DNA of 64,000 bases from Voacanga thouarsii (Eukaryota > Streptophyta > Magnoliopsida > Gentianales > Apocynaceae), in contig JANUWF010002278.1 of assembly GCA_026120185.1 (NCBI GenBank), forward strand, positions 1,022,501 to 1,086,500, in the 5' to 3' direction. The translations under genes were made by a program, and so were the position numbers. The notes beneath the pieces were generated by a model that did no database searches, was not told where the DNA came from, and worked only from the letters and a program-made list of their open reading frames with translations. Positions 46,280-57,479 of the stretch are shown one piece after another (position 1 is the stretch's first letter; each line of letters begins with the position of its first letter).

Positions 46280-47327
46280 CATCATTATAAACCCTGGAAA
46301 CATATAGCTAGCAACCAAGAGATCTCTTAGGAAGATCAAAGAATCACCAAGAAATGGAGGATCTTGAGGAAGCAAGGAGATGAAGAAGAGGTTGTTCAAG
46401 GAAATCTAAGGAAGAAAAAGTTTAAGATCTTGTCTATGAGTGAAGTCCTTTCTTTTTCTTTTTTTTTTTTATATTACACTTTAACAATGTTGAGATTTAC
46501 ATGATTTAATTGCATTTGAAAGATGAACCCTAATCTATGTTCTTGTGTTGAGTTATTATTATGATTTATTGAATTCCTATTCTTGTATTTAACTACTTAG
46601 GCATTATTGTATTGGATTGATTTTTTAGGCTTAATTGATTTATTCAATTGATTGGATCACTCTTAATAAATTTGAGACATGGGATTAGGAGTTGAACACT
46701 AAATTAATTAGTCCAATATTTATTTTTCTTTGATTAACTCGAGAGAGAGGTTGAAGGATTAGAATTTGATAGTCAATGGGTTTTAAATATTACCTAGAGA
46801 TAGGAATATTAGGGTTTCTAGGTACCTTTTAAGTGATGAGTGAGTGTAATACTTCCTTAGGTTAGGTTGATTAGGTAAAGATACTAATTAATTAAGTCTT
46901 AGGAAAAAAAATCTCATAACTCAAGAGAGAGTGAGATTTATTCTTGCAAACTAATACCGGTGCTCAAATTAAGATTTGAAAAACTTAGTGACAATCTCGT
47001 TACTTAACATGTTTTGGGGAGATTTTTTCTTTTACATGGCCTTTCCTATATTCTTATTCCTTGATAATCCTTGTGACTTTTCTTGTCTGGGTTCGATGTT
47101 AGTTAGTTTTATTTACTTTATCTCTATATTCATTTTGGTTAGACAATAAGATGAGAGCAAAATAATGGTAATTGCTAAGTTCCCATGGATTCAATACTTG
47201 CTATTTTCTATACTATATGATAGGTATACTTGCCCATATGTGTGGTTTTAGTGCTTAGTATTTTAATTTAAAACTTGATCTTCATATATTGTTTATACTA
47301 TTTTCAATGCACGTAAAACACATATCA
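45607..47327 (+). repeat. 5' LTR of the Tat-like element
   Basis: Starts TGATGAAGG and ends CACATATCA, 1721 bp. It carries ten CCTAGG hexamers at about 45800-46190, followed by a long (TA)n run (46244-46275) where the TATA box would stand. The U5 end has the CATGGATTCAATACTTGC and GGTATACTTGCCC segment typical of the other Tat-type LTRs here. Confidence 0.82.
46244..46275. repeat. (TA)n microsatellite at the LTR promoter position
   Basis: About 16 TA units, located where the second LTR has a short TATATATACACC. Expansion of the TATA region of this LTR is the simplest reading. Confidence 0.85.
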
Positions 47328-47332
47328 AATTT

Positions 47333-47351
47333 TTGGCTTCATTGTCGGGGA
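47333..47351 (+). promoter_or_regulatory. Primer-site-like sequence of the Tat-like element
   Basis: TTGGCTTCATTGTCGGGGA follows the first LTR by five bases and resembles the Tat/Athila primer site TGGCGCCGTTGCCGGGGA. Confidence 0.65.
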
Positions 47352-48763
47352 TTGGTAATATCATGAAAGCCTTAAGTCTTGTTGATTTAGCTATCTATAT
47401 ATTGGTAAATACTATGTAAATATTTATTTATCTATTTGTGTATAGTACTAACCATCACTTGTATATGTAGCCTTCTTTTTCTTTTTATACCTTGTATGTA
47501 TATTGTTTTAATTATTTATTTTTAGTCTTTAAGATAAATAAATTGTGCTAAGTTCTAATGTATTGTATAATTATGTTTGTTGTATTATTATTATTTTTTA
47601 TATTATTGTAAATTTCTATATGAGGAAATTGTTTATATAGTAGATTCTTAGGACTTTGGTTTTGCTTTTGTATATGACCTTGTTGTTGTATACTATTATT
47701 ATGGCTGTTGGAAAATTTTGTATTTGTTGTTGCATTAGTATCTTTAGGATGAAAATGTTGTTATAATTAGCTGTTATTGTTGATGATGAGATGTTGTTGT
47801 ATGATACTTATTGGGGTTGATTGTTGTATAATAGGATTGGTTAGTATAAATAATATTTCTAGTGCTATGTATACTAGTGTTTTGTTATGTATATGGATTT
47901 CTAGTGCTATGTATACTAGTGTTTTGTTATGTATATGGGTTAGGTAATAATAAAAGTATATTGGCATATATGTATATATTGATTTAGTATATCCATAGTG
48001 AAAATATTGGATTATTCATTTGCTTTGTGGACTTAGTAGTTCTTGGTACTAATATATATATACACATAGCATTATTTATATTAGTTGATTTTACGGCTTG
48101 TTAATGATATTTGTGTATATATCTATTAATATATGATGATTTATTTATTTTAAGTATTAGTATTAATGCATTGGTGTAACAACTCCTTGTATCCTTTTTA
48201 TTTATATTTACTTTTAAATTATATTCTTTGGTTATTATTTTGTTTATATTCTTTTTATTATTATCTCTTTAGCATTGGTATACTGTTGTATTTTTCTTTA
48301 TTTTTGTAGGATTGCTGATTATCTTCTTTTGGACAACCAGCATTTTTCCCTCCCTCCTTTGATACATTGAGTTTCAAGATGTTATGAGAGTATTTATTTA
48401 CTTTCTTCGCCCTTTTATTTCTTATAGTCCTATTGAAAATGCTTATATTGTTTAATTTGTAGCTAATAAGGACATTCTCAAATTTAAATATGGGAGAAAG
48501 GTTGAATAATATTATCTTTATAATTTTATATTATTTATTTTGGTATTTTCTTATTTTTGGGCTAAATTTCTTATTTTTGCATTTGGGCCAAAAAAGTTTT
48601 CAATTTTTTTGCATTGTTGAGTTAGTTTTCAAGACTTGTTGGTATATGTGTTAATATGTGTTAGTTTGGTAGAGATATTATTTATCTTTTTGCTTAGGAA
48701 TTCTACTTAAGACTTTTCTAGGAAATTTATTTTTATATACATTTATATATTGGGCTTGACATA
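47352..48763 (+). other. Interior of the Tat-like element, left part
   Basis: Very T-rich on the plus strand with many TTATTATT and TGTTGTTG runs; no ORF of substance. A 42-bp perfect or near-perfect tandem duplication (47855-47938, core TTCTAGTGCTATGTATACTA) lies inside. No gag homology was seen. Confidence 0.6.
47855..47938 (+). repeat. 42-bp tandem duplication
   Basis: Two adjacent copies of a unit beginning ATTTCTAGTGCTATG and ending GTTATGTATATGG, starting at 47855 and 47897. Confidence 0.9.
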
Positions 48764-50689
48764 TGTTGGGATGTATGCCCTCTTAGACTATATTTCTGAC
48801 ATAATTTTGATTTGTATTAATAAAAGTTTTATTCTCAGAAATTGTTTATAAATTCTTCTTTACTTTTGTGCACAATTTCATTGGAAAAGACCCGTTGTGT
48901 TTAAGTAAATGGTTCATGTAAATGGAGGTCTTTCCCAGTAAAGTATGGACCATAGGTTACTTAACACATAAACTATTGTTCTTAACCGAATGATGAGAAT
49001 GGGAATCTCATAATGGTAAGGTTATTATGTTATGAATTCTAAATAAGGAATAGCTTACCTTTAGCCAATAAGTAGTCTTCTCATTTCATAACACAAGCGT
49101 ATTTCGAATACGTAGAACTGAACCTGTAGTAGTGGTTTCTAAAAGTATTATGTGATAAAAACTTAGACTATTACTACTACAGCGTAGACTTGTACTCTAC
49201 AATTTGAATATGAGTTGATGGTCTAATGAATGTGGAAGTGTATGTTTTGATGTACTATAGTTGAGGTTCTTTTGTAAGACCAATATACTTGTATGTTGGG
49301 TATTTGTAACTATTAGTTAAGACAGACTTATATAAGATAGCTTCTATACTATATCACCTCTTGTGGTTGTCCAAATGATCTAAATATTTAGGGCCCTGGG
49401 AAATATAACTTGGATATTTGCTTTAGGGTAGTTCCCTTGGAAAACGGAAATATTTCAAGAAGTCGTGGATCATTGGACTAGAAGCCTAAGGATGGTAGAT
49501 GCATTTTAGAGAGGTGCTAGTACACTTTTTCCTCTCTAAATATACGGTGATATGTAGAAGGGTATTTTAATCATTTTACCTGTAGGTCAAAAACACAGCT
49601 AATGCAGCAATGTCCTTAGGGTTAATATTTCCTTATGGTGATATTAGAAAATATTTAAACCGCAAAATATAACTATTTATATAACGGGGGTATTGTGATC
49701 ATTTTAGTAGCTAAGGCGATATGTTTTTTTGGTCCTCGGAATAGCCTATAAGTCCTAATTAATTTTAGGTCAAGGAAATGGTCTCGATTAAAAAGAATTT
49801 TATTTTATTCAGAAAGTCTAATTTAACATTAGGTTGGAATAAAATAAAAGAATGAGATAAATTAAATTAAAATTATTATCTAATTTAATTGGTTAATTAA
49901 TTATTCAGGGCCTAATCCAAATTGAATAATTAGAAAATTAACTTGGGCCTAAACTAGATAAAAATGCTTAAATAATTATTTTAATTTAGTTGGGCTTATT
50001 AATTATTTATTGGGTTATTTTTATAGGCCCAAAAAATAAATAATTAATGTTTATTATTTTGGACACATTGGATCTAAAGAAAATAATAAAAATAATTGTG
50101 GCCCAATAGCCTAAAGGGTTTTTTTTTCATTCACGGAACAAAAGAGTTTAGGCTAAGCCAAACCTCTTCTGTTGATAACTTTTGGGTGTTTTGAAATATC
50201 AAAATCCCGGTGTTTTGGTTATCATAGGTGAGCCGTGTGTTTTTCATTGATAGTGAATACACACGATAAAAAGGGGAAAAAACCTAGAAGCTTTTCTTAT
50301 TTCTCTCTCCTCGTACTTCTTCTTTTCTTTAATCTTCTTGATTTTGCTAATTAATAGCAAAGAATCAAGAAGCTTTGGGACTGTGATTTTTCTCGCCTAA
50401 GTTGCATCACCAACGAGCATTAGGCGGTGGAATATTCTGAGTTCTCAAGAAGGTTCGGCGTTCATGCAAACAAGACAAAGTAAGCAGATTGCAGGATTTG
50501 AACTGGAATCGGCATCATGCCATGCTGCTATTCCTGTGGTCTAGTCGATTTCTTCACAGCCAAAGAAAATAATAACGAGCAGAGGTATACAAATTTTTAA
50601 AGTTCTTCCGTTGTGTTCTCTGTGTGTTGTGTTTTGGCTTCTATTTGTCTTTCTGCGCATGCATAGATTTCTGTTGTTTTCTCGTTTCA
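48764..50689 (+). mobile_element. Copia B-related solo LTR
   Basis: 1926 bp starting TGTTGGGATGTATGCCCTC and ending TCTCGTTTCA, flanked by an exact ACATA duplication (48759-48763 and 50690-50694). It aligns along its length with the Copia B LTRs (for example the AATGACC/AAGACC segment, the GGGCCC(T) region and the repeated AATAATTAA blocks) and is of nearly the same length. It has no internal region, so it is a solo LTR. Confidence 0.88.
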
Positions 50690-50694
50690 ACATA

Positions 50695-51752
50695 AACTAA
50701 GTTTGGATAAGTGAGTTAATCTTATTTATACCTTTGAAATTTTTGTGAAGTTTAATTCTTTGAAAATTGATGAAAACTTAGTCATAAAATATGGATTATA
50801 AGTCATTAGCTTATCTCTAGTTTCGTGACAATTTACCATTTATTCATTCATTCATTCATTTGTGTTGTATATTGTATTATAGAAATATTCTATTGCTTAT
50901 TGTATTTTTCAATAAAATGGCAATTAAGAGCAAGCGGTAGGTTGCTTAATGCACCTACTAAAGTGAGGGAAAAAAAGGCTCTAGGAATGCAAAATGCATT
51001 TTCGATGACGAAAAACAACGTGTGATAAAAGAGAAAAGAAAAGGCAAGAAAAAGAAAAAGAAAGAAAAGCAAAAATCAAAAAATGCAAGGGATGCAAAAA
51101 AGCATTTAAGTTAAAATCACTTTAAATGCATTCCCTTTCTAGAAAGAAAAATGATGAAAAATGAGAGGCTGCTACTTTGCCAATTCAATTTGAAATGTAT
51201 TGTTGTATTGTTGTACCAAAATGTAAGGTCTTGTTGTATTATAATGTAACATTTGAAATGTATGTACTTGGGATAAGCCACAAGATTTGAGTGAGTTGTT
51301 TGATCCTATCTCATATGCATCACTTTGTTTGAATTCTTGATTGGAGATATTAAGTGAATCACATTTATTTGGCATAAACTTTTAATTTTACTTTGAGGTT
51401 CTTGGTTGTGTATAGCTTAATACAAGGGTATATATGGGATTAACTTGGATAGATTGGTATTGAGATGAATTCTAAAATAGGGGAAGAAATAATTTATTTG
51501 CCATTTTGATCTTATTGCATATATGCTAAGTTGTCTTTGTAAATTCACCTAGAATGCTATGTAGAAAATTTGTCATTGTACTTGTAAATTATTTATTCTT
51601 TGTCCTTATGAAATAATGTATTTTCCTTAGTTTTTACACTAGTTAAGTTGTGAATAAATGTAGGGTGTTAGATTTGTATATTAGTTAATTCTTTATTTGT
51701 GAATAAGTGTGGTTTACTTGAGGATAAGCAATGATTTAAATGTGGGAGTAAG
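50695..51752 (+). other. Interior of the Tat-like element, right part
   Basis: No gene is seen. It contains an A-rich, lysine-coding-like low-complexity run (50960-51080) with recurring GCAAAATGCATT and TTTAAATGCATTCC phrases, and ends with a polypurine-tract-like AAATGTGGGAG at 51739-51749 before the second LTR. Confidence 0.55.
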
Positions 51753-53294
51753 TAATAAGGACTCATCACATATGTATTTTCTAGTGTTTTTGTACTTTAA
51801 TTATGATAAATTCTTATTTAAATCACTACTCACCATACCATTTTCATCGTTTTGTAGGAAATAAAGAAAATACCAATTCGAGATGATAAAGATGAAAATG
51901 AGGAAAATGGAGCAAAAATGAAGAACAGTTGAAGAATTGCACAAGACCTAAGTAGCTTAGGGAAGTACTTCCCTAGGTCACCTAGAGCAAGACCAAGGCA
52001 GGCAAGGGAAGAAAATGGCGGCCAACGGAAGTTAAGGCCGGTAGGCCTCCAAGGTGAAGTAGCAGAAAACAAGGCACAGCAATATGGCAGCCCAGAGAAA
52101 TTATAATTCCCTAGGCCATCTAGAATAAGAAGAAGAAAACATTTTACTCAGGGGAAGGGTGGCACAGATTCACATATTTCTATAATTTTTATGATTTTTT
52201 TTTTCATTGTACACTATATATACACCATTATAAACCTTAGAAACATATCCTTGGTTGGCTAGCAACCACGAAATCCCTTAGGGAGCTCAAAGAATCACCA
52301 AAAAAAATGAGAATCTTGGGGAAGCAAGAAGATGAAGAAGGGGTTGTTCAAGGAAATCTAAAGAAGAAAAAGTTCAAGATCTTGTCTATGAGTGAAGTCC
52401 TTTCTTTTTCTTTATATTATGCTTTAACAATGTTGAGATTTACATGATTTTAAGTGTATTTGAGGGATGAATCCTAATCTATGTTCTTGTGTTCAATTAT
52501 TATTGTGATTTATTGAATTCCTATTCTTGTATTTGATTACTTGGACATTATTGTGTTGGATTGATTATTTGGGTTTAGTTGATTTATTCAATTGATTGGT
52601 TCACTCTAAATGAATTCGAGAGATAGAGTTAGGAGTTGAACACCAAATAAATTAGTCCAATATTTTTTTTCTTTTGATTAACTCAAGAGAAAGGTTAAAG
52701 GATTAAAACTTAGTATTTAATGGGTTTTCAATATTGCCTACAAATAGGGATATTGGAGCTTTCGAGTACTTTTTGGGTGATGAGTGAGTGTAATGCTTCT
52801 TTTGGTTAGGTTGATTAGGTAGAGATACTAATTAATTGAGTCTTAGATAAGAAATCTCATAACTCGAAAGAGTGTGAGATTTATTCTTGAAAACTCATAC
52901 TAGTGCTCGAGTTGGGATTTGATAAACTTAGTGATAATCTCTTTACTTGACATGTTTAGAGGAGAGTTCTTCTTTTACATGGCCTTTTTCGTATTCTTAC
53001 TCCTTAATCATCCTTGTGACTTTTCTTGTGTGGGTCCGATATACTCTCTATTGTAGTAGTTTAGGTTAGTTAGTTTTATTTAGTTTATCTCTATATTAAT
53101 TTTGGCTTGACAATGCGATAAGAGAAAAGTAGTCGTAATTACTAAGTATCTGTAGATTCAATACTTGCTATTACCTATACTATGCGATGAGTATACTTGC
53201 CCATATATGTGTTTTTAGTACTTAGTATTTTAATTTAAGACTTGATTTTTGTGAATTGTTAATACTATTTCCAATGCATGTAAAGAACGCATCA
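51753..53294 (+). repeat. 3' LTR of the Tat-like element
   Basis: Starts TAATAAGGACTCATCACA (TG start decayed) and ends AACGCATCA, 1542 bp. It lacks roughly 150 bp that the first LTR has between its CCTAGG repeats and the TTCACG segment, and only two exact CCTAGG remain. The rest aligns well. Confidence 0.8.
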
Positions 53295-53453
53295 CCTTAC
53301 ATTATCATGGTAACATAAAAATCGACCAGTGCATTAGCATAAACCATAGTATTCTCCAAATATGCACGTGAAAATAATCATAAGTATAACCTCAAATCTA
53401 GGTATTAAAGGGGATTATATTTAGATTGTTTGGATTACAACCTCGAATCCTTA

Positions 53454-53668
53454 ATGATCCTTGTGACTTTTCTTATGTAGGTCTGATGCACTCTCTATTG
53501 TAGTTGTTTAGGTTTGTTAGTTTTATCTACTTTATCTTTATATTCATTTTTGGGCTAGACGTTGAGATGAGAACAAAGTAGTGGTAATTACTAAGTTCTC
53601 TTGGATTCGATACTTGTTATCCTATACTATGCGATAGGTATACTTGCCCATATATATGGTTTTAGTAC
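53454..53668 (+). repeat. 215-bp perfect repeat, copy 1
   Basis: From ATGATCCTTGTGAC to GGTTTTAGTAC this block is identical to 54333-54547 by base-by-base reading. Its sequence is a fragment of a Tat-type LTR 3' end, similar but not identical to 53013-53220. In this copy the similarity to the LTR goes on a few bases beyond both block edges (ATCCTTA on the left, TTAG on the right), so it looks like the source copy. Confidence 0.93.
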
Positions 53669-54332
53669 TTAGAATTACTCATATACAATCAGCAAGATTA
53701 AAGCTCATTCTAGTCATCACTACCCAACAGTCATATATAGTCATCCCACATCGAAAATCCATATTAAAAATGCCTCAACCTCATGATAACAAAACTCATC
53801 ACCATTCAACATTCATAGCATAACTTAATAATCTTAATCTCAAATGCAACAGCAATTACTCAAATCTTCCATGCATATACATCACATATTAAAATTTATC
53901 AACTGAAATCCTAGATCTAGCAATCAGAGTCGACATCCCCAGATTACCTCTTACTGACGAGTAAGTAATTACTCTACGATGATTCAAGTTACCTTCTAGC
54001 ATCCAAGGTAAAACTCGATCAAACAAAGATAAGAACTTGGCCTAGAAAATTCACAATGATCTATATGATTGAAAGAGAAGGCTAGCCATAATGTCTTGAT
54101 CCAAAGGAGAAAAGAAGAACAAGAAAGATAAGAAGACAGCTTATCTTGAGGAGATTTTGGTAACATTAAAAGAGGGGTTTGGTCTCTAGAAGAGAAGTTT
54201 TAGTCACTGATGTTTTGGAACCAAAAGAGTGTCATTTTGTGTCTTCTTATTTGAGCAAAGAAAACTTGAAGATAAGCAATTGCTAGTTGCAAGAAATATG
54301 GAGGAAAATGAGAGAGAATTTGGAGAGTGTAT

Positions 54333-54547
54333 ATGATCCTTGTGACTTTTCTTATGTAGGTCTGATGCACTCTCTATTGTAGTTGTTTAGGTTTGTTAGT
54401 TTTATCTACTTTATCTTTATATTCATTTTTGGGCTAGACGTTGAGATGAGAACAAAGTAGTGGTAATTACTAAGTTCTCTTGGATTCGATACTTGTTATC
54501 CTATACTATGCGATAGGTATACTTGCCCATATATATGGTTTTAGTAC
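54333..54547 (+). repeat. 215-bp perfect repeat, copy 2
   Basis: Identical to 53454-53668, same orientation, 879 bp further on, inside the chromovirus LTR. No inverted ends, no TG...CA ends and no target duplication were seen around it. Confidence 0.93.
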
Positions 54548-55476
54548 ACTCTTGATTCCGTGTGCAAGAGTGTGTAAGGTGGCCAAAATCTAGCTAAGGT
54601 TTAGGGTAAAATGATGTCTGTTGTGTAGAAGTTTAGATAGACTACAACTCTATCTAAAAATATGAGATAAAGACTTGAGTATTTGAAGGAGTGACGGACT
54701 CCTTTTTTACTTCGGCTACTTGAACAAAAAAAGAAAGAAAATGCAGCTTCATGCTTGTCCTAGGCTGGTTGAAAATAAGAGAGGATTGAGAGTGTGTGTG
54801 ACCGAATTTGAGAGGAGAAAGAAAGAAATGGAGTCTAGTTTTGATTAAATAAAATTCTAGTTATTCAAAGATAAAAGGAGTAATATCTTCAAAAGATTTT
54901 TCAAATATCTCTAGTTTATCTATCTAGTTAACATAATATCCCTTTCAAAAATTGAATTTTAAGCTAGAAATGCCTTGGTGCTGGCTTGGACTAGGGAATT
55001 ATCAAATAGGTAGTTTAAAACATAATTTTGATAATTATTTTAAAAGATATTTATATATTATTTCAAATGACAAGATAAAATTCTTCTAAAATTCAAATGA
55101 TGCAAGATAAGGTTAAATTACTCTAAATTTTTGTTGTATGTACTTATATACGCAAATGAGATTTCTAGTAGAATTATCTAAAGTAAATCCTTCAAATAAG
55201 ATAAATAGTAATTTTAAGAGATAAAAACCAGATTTATCTCAATATATTTAATACTTAAAATAAAACTAATTTGAAGGGATTTATCCCTTAAGAATTCCAG
55301 CTAGCAGCTAAAGATAATAATTGGAATTTTTATTCAGTAAATACTTAAAGAATTTAAGAGAGATATATAGTAATATTTATTTAGGAGATAAAATCAGATT
55401 TATCTTTAAAGCTAGTTTTTTTAGGACATTTTCCTCCAATGTGGTGGCTAGGCTTAAGGAATTTCGGCCAATACAA

Positions 55477-55620
55477 GAAGGAAAAATAGTTAAGGAAAAA
55501 GAAAAGCAAGAATTACATGTAAGTTGGGATTCGAACTCTGATCTCCAAGAATTACACTACAAACTTTAACCACTAGACCATATCAACTATTGTTTATAAT
55601 TTCCCCAACTATTTTTCTTC
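55477..55620 (-). repeat. tRNA-like (SINE-like) module between inverted repeats
   Basis: The minus strand contains ATATGGTCTAGTGGTTAA, an A-box-like D arm, and 30-odd bases later AGAGTTCGAATCCC, a near-perfect B box; spacing is that of a tRNA or tRNA-derived SINE. The T stem does not pair well and there is no proper acceptor stem, so it is not a working tRNA gene. It is bracketed by an imperfect inverted repeat: GAAGGAAAAATAGTTAAGG at 55477 and the complement of GAAGAAAAATAGTTGGGG at 55601-55620. A tRNA-derived SINE fragment is likeliest. Confidence 0.5.
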
Positions 55621-55849
55621 ACCCTCAGCTATGCACCCTATCTATCTCATAACAAATTACATTCAAATAACTCACTCTCCATCTAGCACAACTATAATAT
55701 CAATAAAGTCACGGTAATCAAGTACACAAACAGATACACACAACCATCAAACACACATAAATGCTTTAAGACTTTATATGCCAATGCAAAATGCCATACA
55801 GTACCCATATTCTCCATCAACCAAGGGTAGTATTAGACGAGGTATTACA

Positions 55850-55863
55850 TCCTCCCCTCCTTA
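55850..55863 (-). promoter_or_regulatory. Polypurine tract of the chromovirus
   Basis: On the minus strand TTAAGGAGGGGAGGA ends right at the LTR start TGTAATACC. It is preceded by TTTTGGGACGAAATTCTC, the usual end of Tekay/Del pol. Confidence 0.85.
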
Positions 55864-56425
55864 AGAGAATTTCGTCCCAAAATTCAGAATGTTATACCTC
55901 TAAAGCAAACTAGGATGTTTTTGCCTCACCTAGTATTCTGTCTCTCACATCGTATACTTAGTACCATGATGTTCCCATAGAACCTTTACCATAGGTATCT
56001 ACTTATTCTGTAATATCTTGACACTTTATTCTAAAATCTTGATCGACTTCTCAACGTAACTTAGGTCAGGTTGTAAGACCAACAGTTCCTCTTTCAAAAC
56101 ATGATCCAAATCGGGGTTATACTTCTTTAGCTGAGACATATAAAATATATCGTGTATCCTAGTTAATCCCTCTGGTAAATCCAATCTATAAGTAACATGG
56201 CCAATTCATTTTATTACTTGGAATGGTCCTAAATATCCAGGACCTAACTTTTCTTCCTTTGTGATGCTTCATAATTCCTCTACTAGGTGTCAATTTCAAA
56301 TATGTTTAATCTTATACTTAAAACTCCAATTCTCTCCTCCTATTGTCCACATAACTTTTCTGTTGATTCTGTGCTTCCTCATCTCTCTCTTATAATCCTC
56401 ACTTTTTCCGTCATTTCTTGAATAC
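55864..56425 (-). pseudogene. Chromovirus integrase C-terminus with chromodomain-like segment
   Basis: Minus-strand codons read LGPGYLGPFQVIK, then GHVTYRLDLPEGLTRIHDIF, YVSQLKKYNPD, the C-terminal integrase module. At about 55930-56045 come VKILQNK, IPMVKVLWEHHG and a short tail, which fits the chromodomain of this lineage (consensus VKVLWRNH, recalled from the family), with stops in it. Chromodomains guide integration toward marked heterochromatin. The last codons NFGTKFS precede the polypurine tract. Confidence 0.75.
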
Positions 56426-57240
56426 TCACCTTGCCAAACTTATTAATCTGACCATCTTTAGTCTAACCCCAATATAACGGGACTTGAAATTTGCATCCAT
56501 ACAAAGCCTCATAAGGAGCCATACCAATTGATGATTGATGGCTATCGTTATATGCCAACTCAGTATTGGGTAACAGTTAATCCTCTTGTCTCCAAAATCT
56601 AAAACACAAGCCCTGATGATATCTTCTAATACCTGTATGACTCTCTCAGACTGTCCATCAGTCTGAGGATGTGTTGAAGTATTGAACTTCAAAGTTGATC
56701 CCATTGTCTTCAGAAACTTAGTCTAAAATCTCGAGGTGAACTTAAGATCCCGATCGGACATAATACTTGATGGTACTCTATGTAGTCTTACAATTTCCCG
56801 AGTGTAAGTTTGAGCTAACTTCCCCATCGAATCCCTCATATTCACCGGTATTAAGTGCATGGCCTTAGTCAGTCTATCTTTAACTACCCAAATAGCATCT
56901 TTCTATGTCTTTAACATGGGCAGTTTAGTGACAAAATCCATAGTTACCTCTTCCCACTTCCACTCAGGAAAAGGTAATAGTTGTAGCAAACCAGCAGTTT
57001 TCTTATGTTCTGTCTTGACCTTCTGACAAGGTAGACATGTCAATATATATTGCGTTATATCTCTCTTCATACCAGACCACCAATATGCTTTCGTCAAATC
57101 TTGATGTATTTTTACTTCCCTTGGATGAATAACATATTTACTTTTGTAAGCCTCCTCTAATATTTTCTTCTTCAGTGCTTGATCCTTCGACACATATATT
57201 CGATCATGAAAGTACAATACTCCTGCTTCATTCATTTAAA
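56426..57240 (-). pseudogene. Chromovirus integrase, zinc-binding and core domains
   Basis: The frame 57235-56903 has IHPREVKIHQDLTKAYWWSG, LTCLPCQKVKTEHKKTAGLL and WEEVTMDFVTKLP: the H-H-C-C zinc-binding domain and the first catalytic aspartate (D in TMDFV). Between 56902 and 56705 the second catalytic region is frame-disturbed (DRDLKFTSRF-like codons). The frame 56704-56426 has KFNTSTHPQTDGQSERVIQ with the catalytic glutamate, followed by ACVLDFGDK. The gene inserts element DNA into the chromosome; here stops separate the parts. Confidence 0.85.
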
Positions 57241-57479
57241 AATCCTTCTCTGCTTTCTTGACCTCCTTATCCTTGAAGGTTTGAAATTCTAAACTATCCT
57301 ACTAAGCCTTAATGATTTCTTGGTTCAGATCGGGCTTCAACTTCAAGTTGCTTAAGCAAATTCTCCCTTCTTAGACTTCAACTTCTCGTACTAACAACTC
57401 TTGCACTGACTGAACTTCTTGTATCCTCATATTAGCCATCTTCACCTTCCGACTCAATGCGTCCGCCACTATATTAGCC
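57241..57479 (-). pseudogene. Chromovirus RNase H to integrase linker (degenerate)
   Basis: Linker region between RNase H and integrase, with many stops. Fragments such as ALSRKVKMANMRIQEVQ at about 57405-57460 fit the usual DALSRK start of this linker. Confidence 0.55.

Larger units (their letters stand above)
45607..53294 (+). mobile_element. Non-autonomous Tat-like LTR retrotransposon
   Basis: Two related LTRs (45607-47327 and 51753-53294) enclose about 2.5 kb of own interior once a nested solo LTR is subtracted. A primer-site-like sequence follows the first LTR and a polypurine tract precedes the second. Flanks TCTTA (45602-45606) and CCTTA (53295-53299) match at 4 of 5. No gag or pol is readable, so this is a large non-autonomous derivative that would depend on proteins of a full Tat/Athila element. 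Orientation is plus, opposite to its chromovirus host. Confidence 0.82.
44339..55849 (-). repeat. 3' LTR of the chromovirus, split by a Tat-like element
   Basis: On the minus strand it starts TGTAATACCTCG (plus end 55849) right after the polypurine tract and ends GGGTGTTACA (plus start 44339). The pieces 44339-45606 and 53300-55849 sum to about 3.8 kb, close to the Tekay-type solo LTRs on the left. It shares with them the TTATTGAGTACTCAAC segment (45095-45112). Besides the nested element it holds two identical 215-bp blocks and a tRNA-like module. Confidence 0.8.

Noticed and set aside
50825..51072. ORFs in the Tat-like interior as a gag gene
   Set aside because: Lysine-rich or phenylalanine-rich low complexity without any gag motif.
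53454..54547. A TRIM element with 215-bp LTRs
   Set aside because: The blocks lack TG...CA ends, a primer site, a polypurine tract and a target duplication, and they are internal slices of a known LTR type.
55500..55590. A functional tRNA gene on the minus strand
   Set aside because: A and B boxes are present, but the T stem and acceptor stem do not pair.
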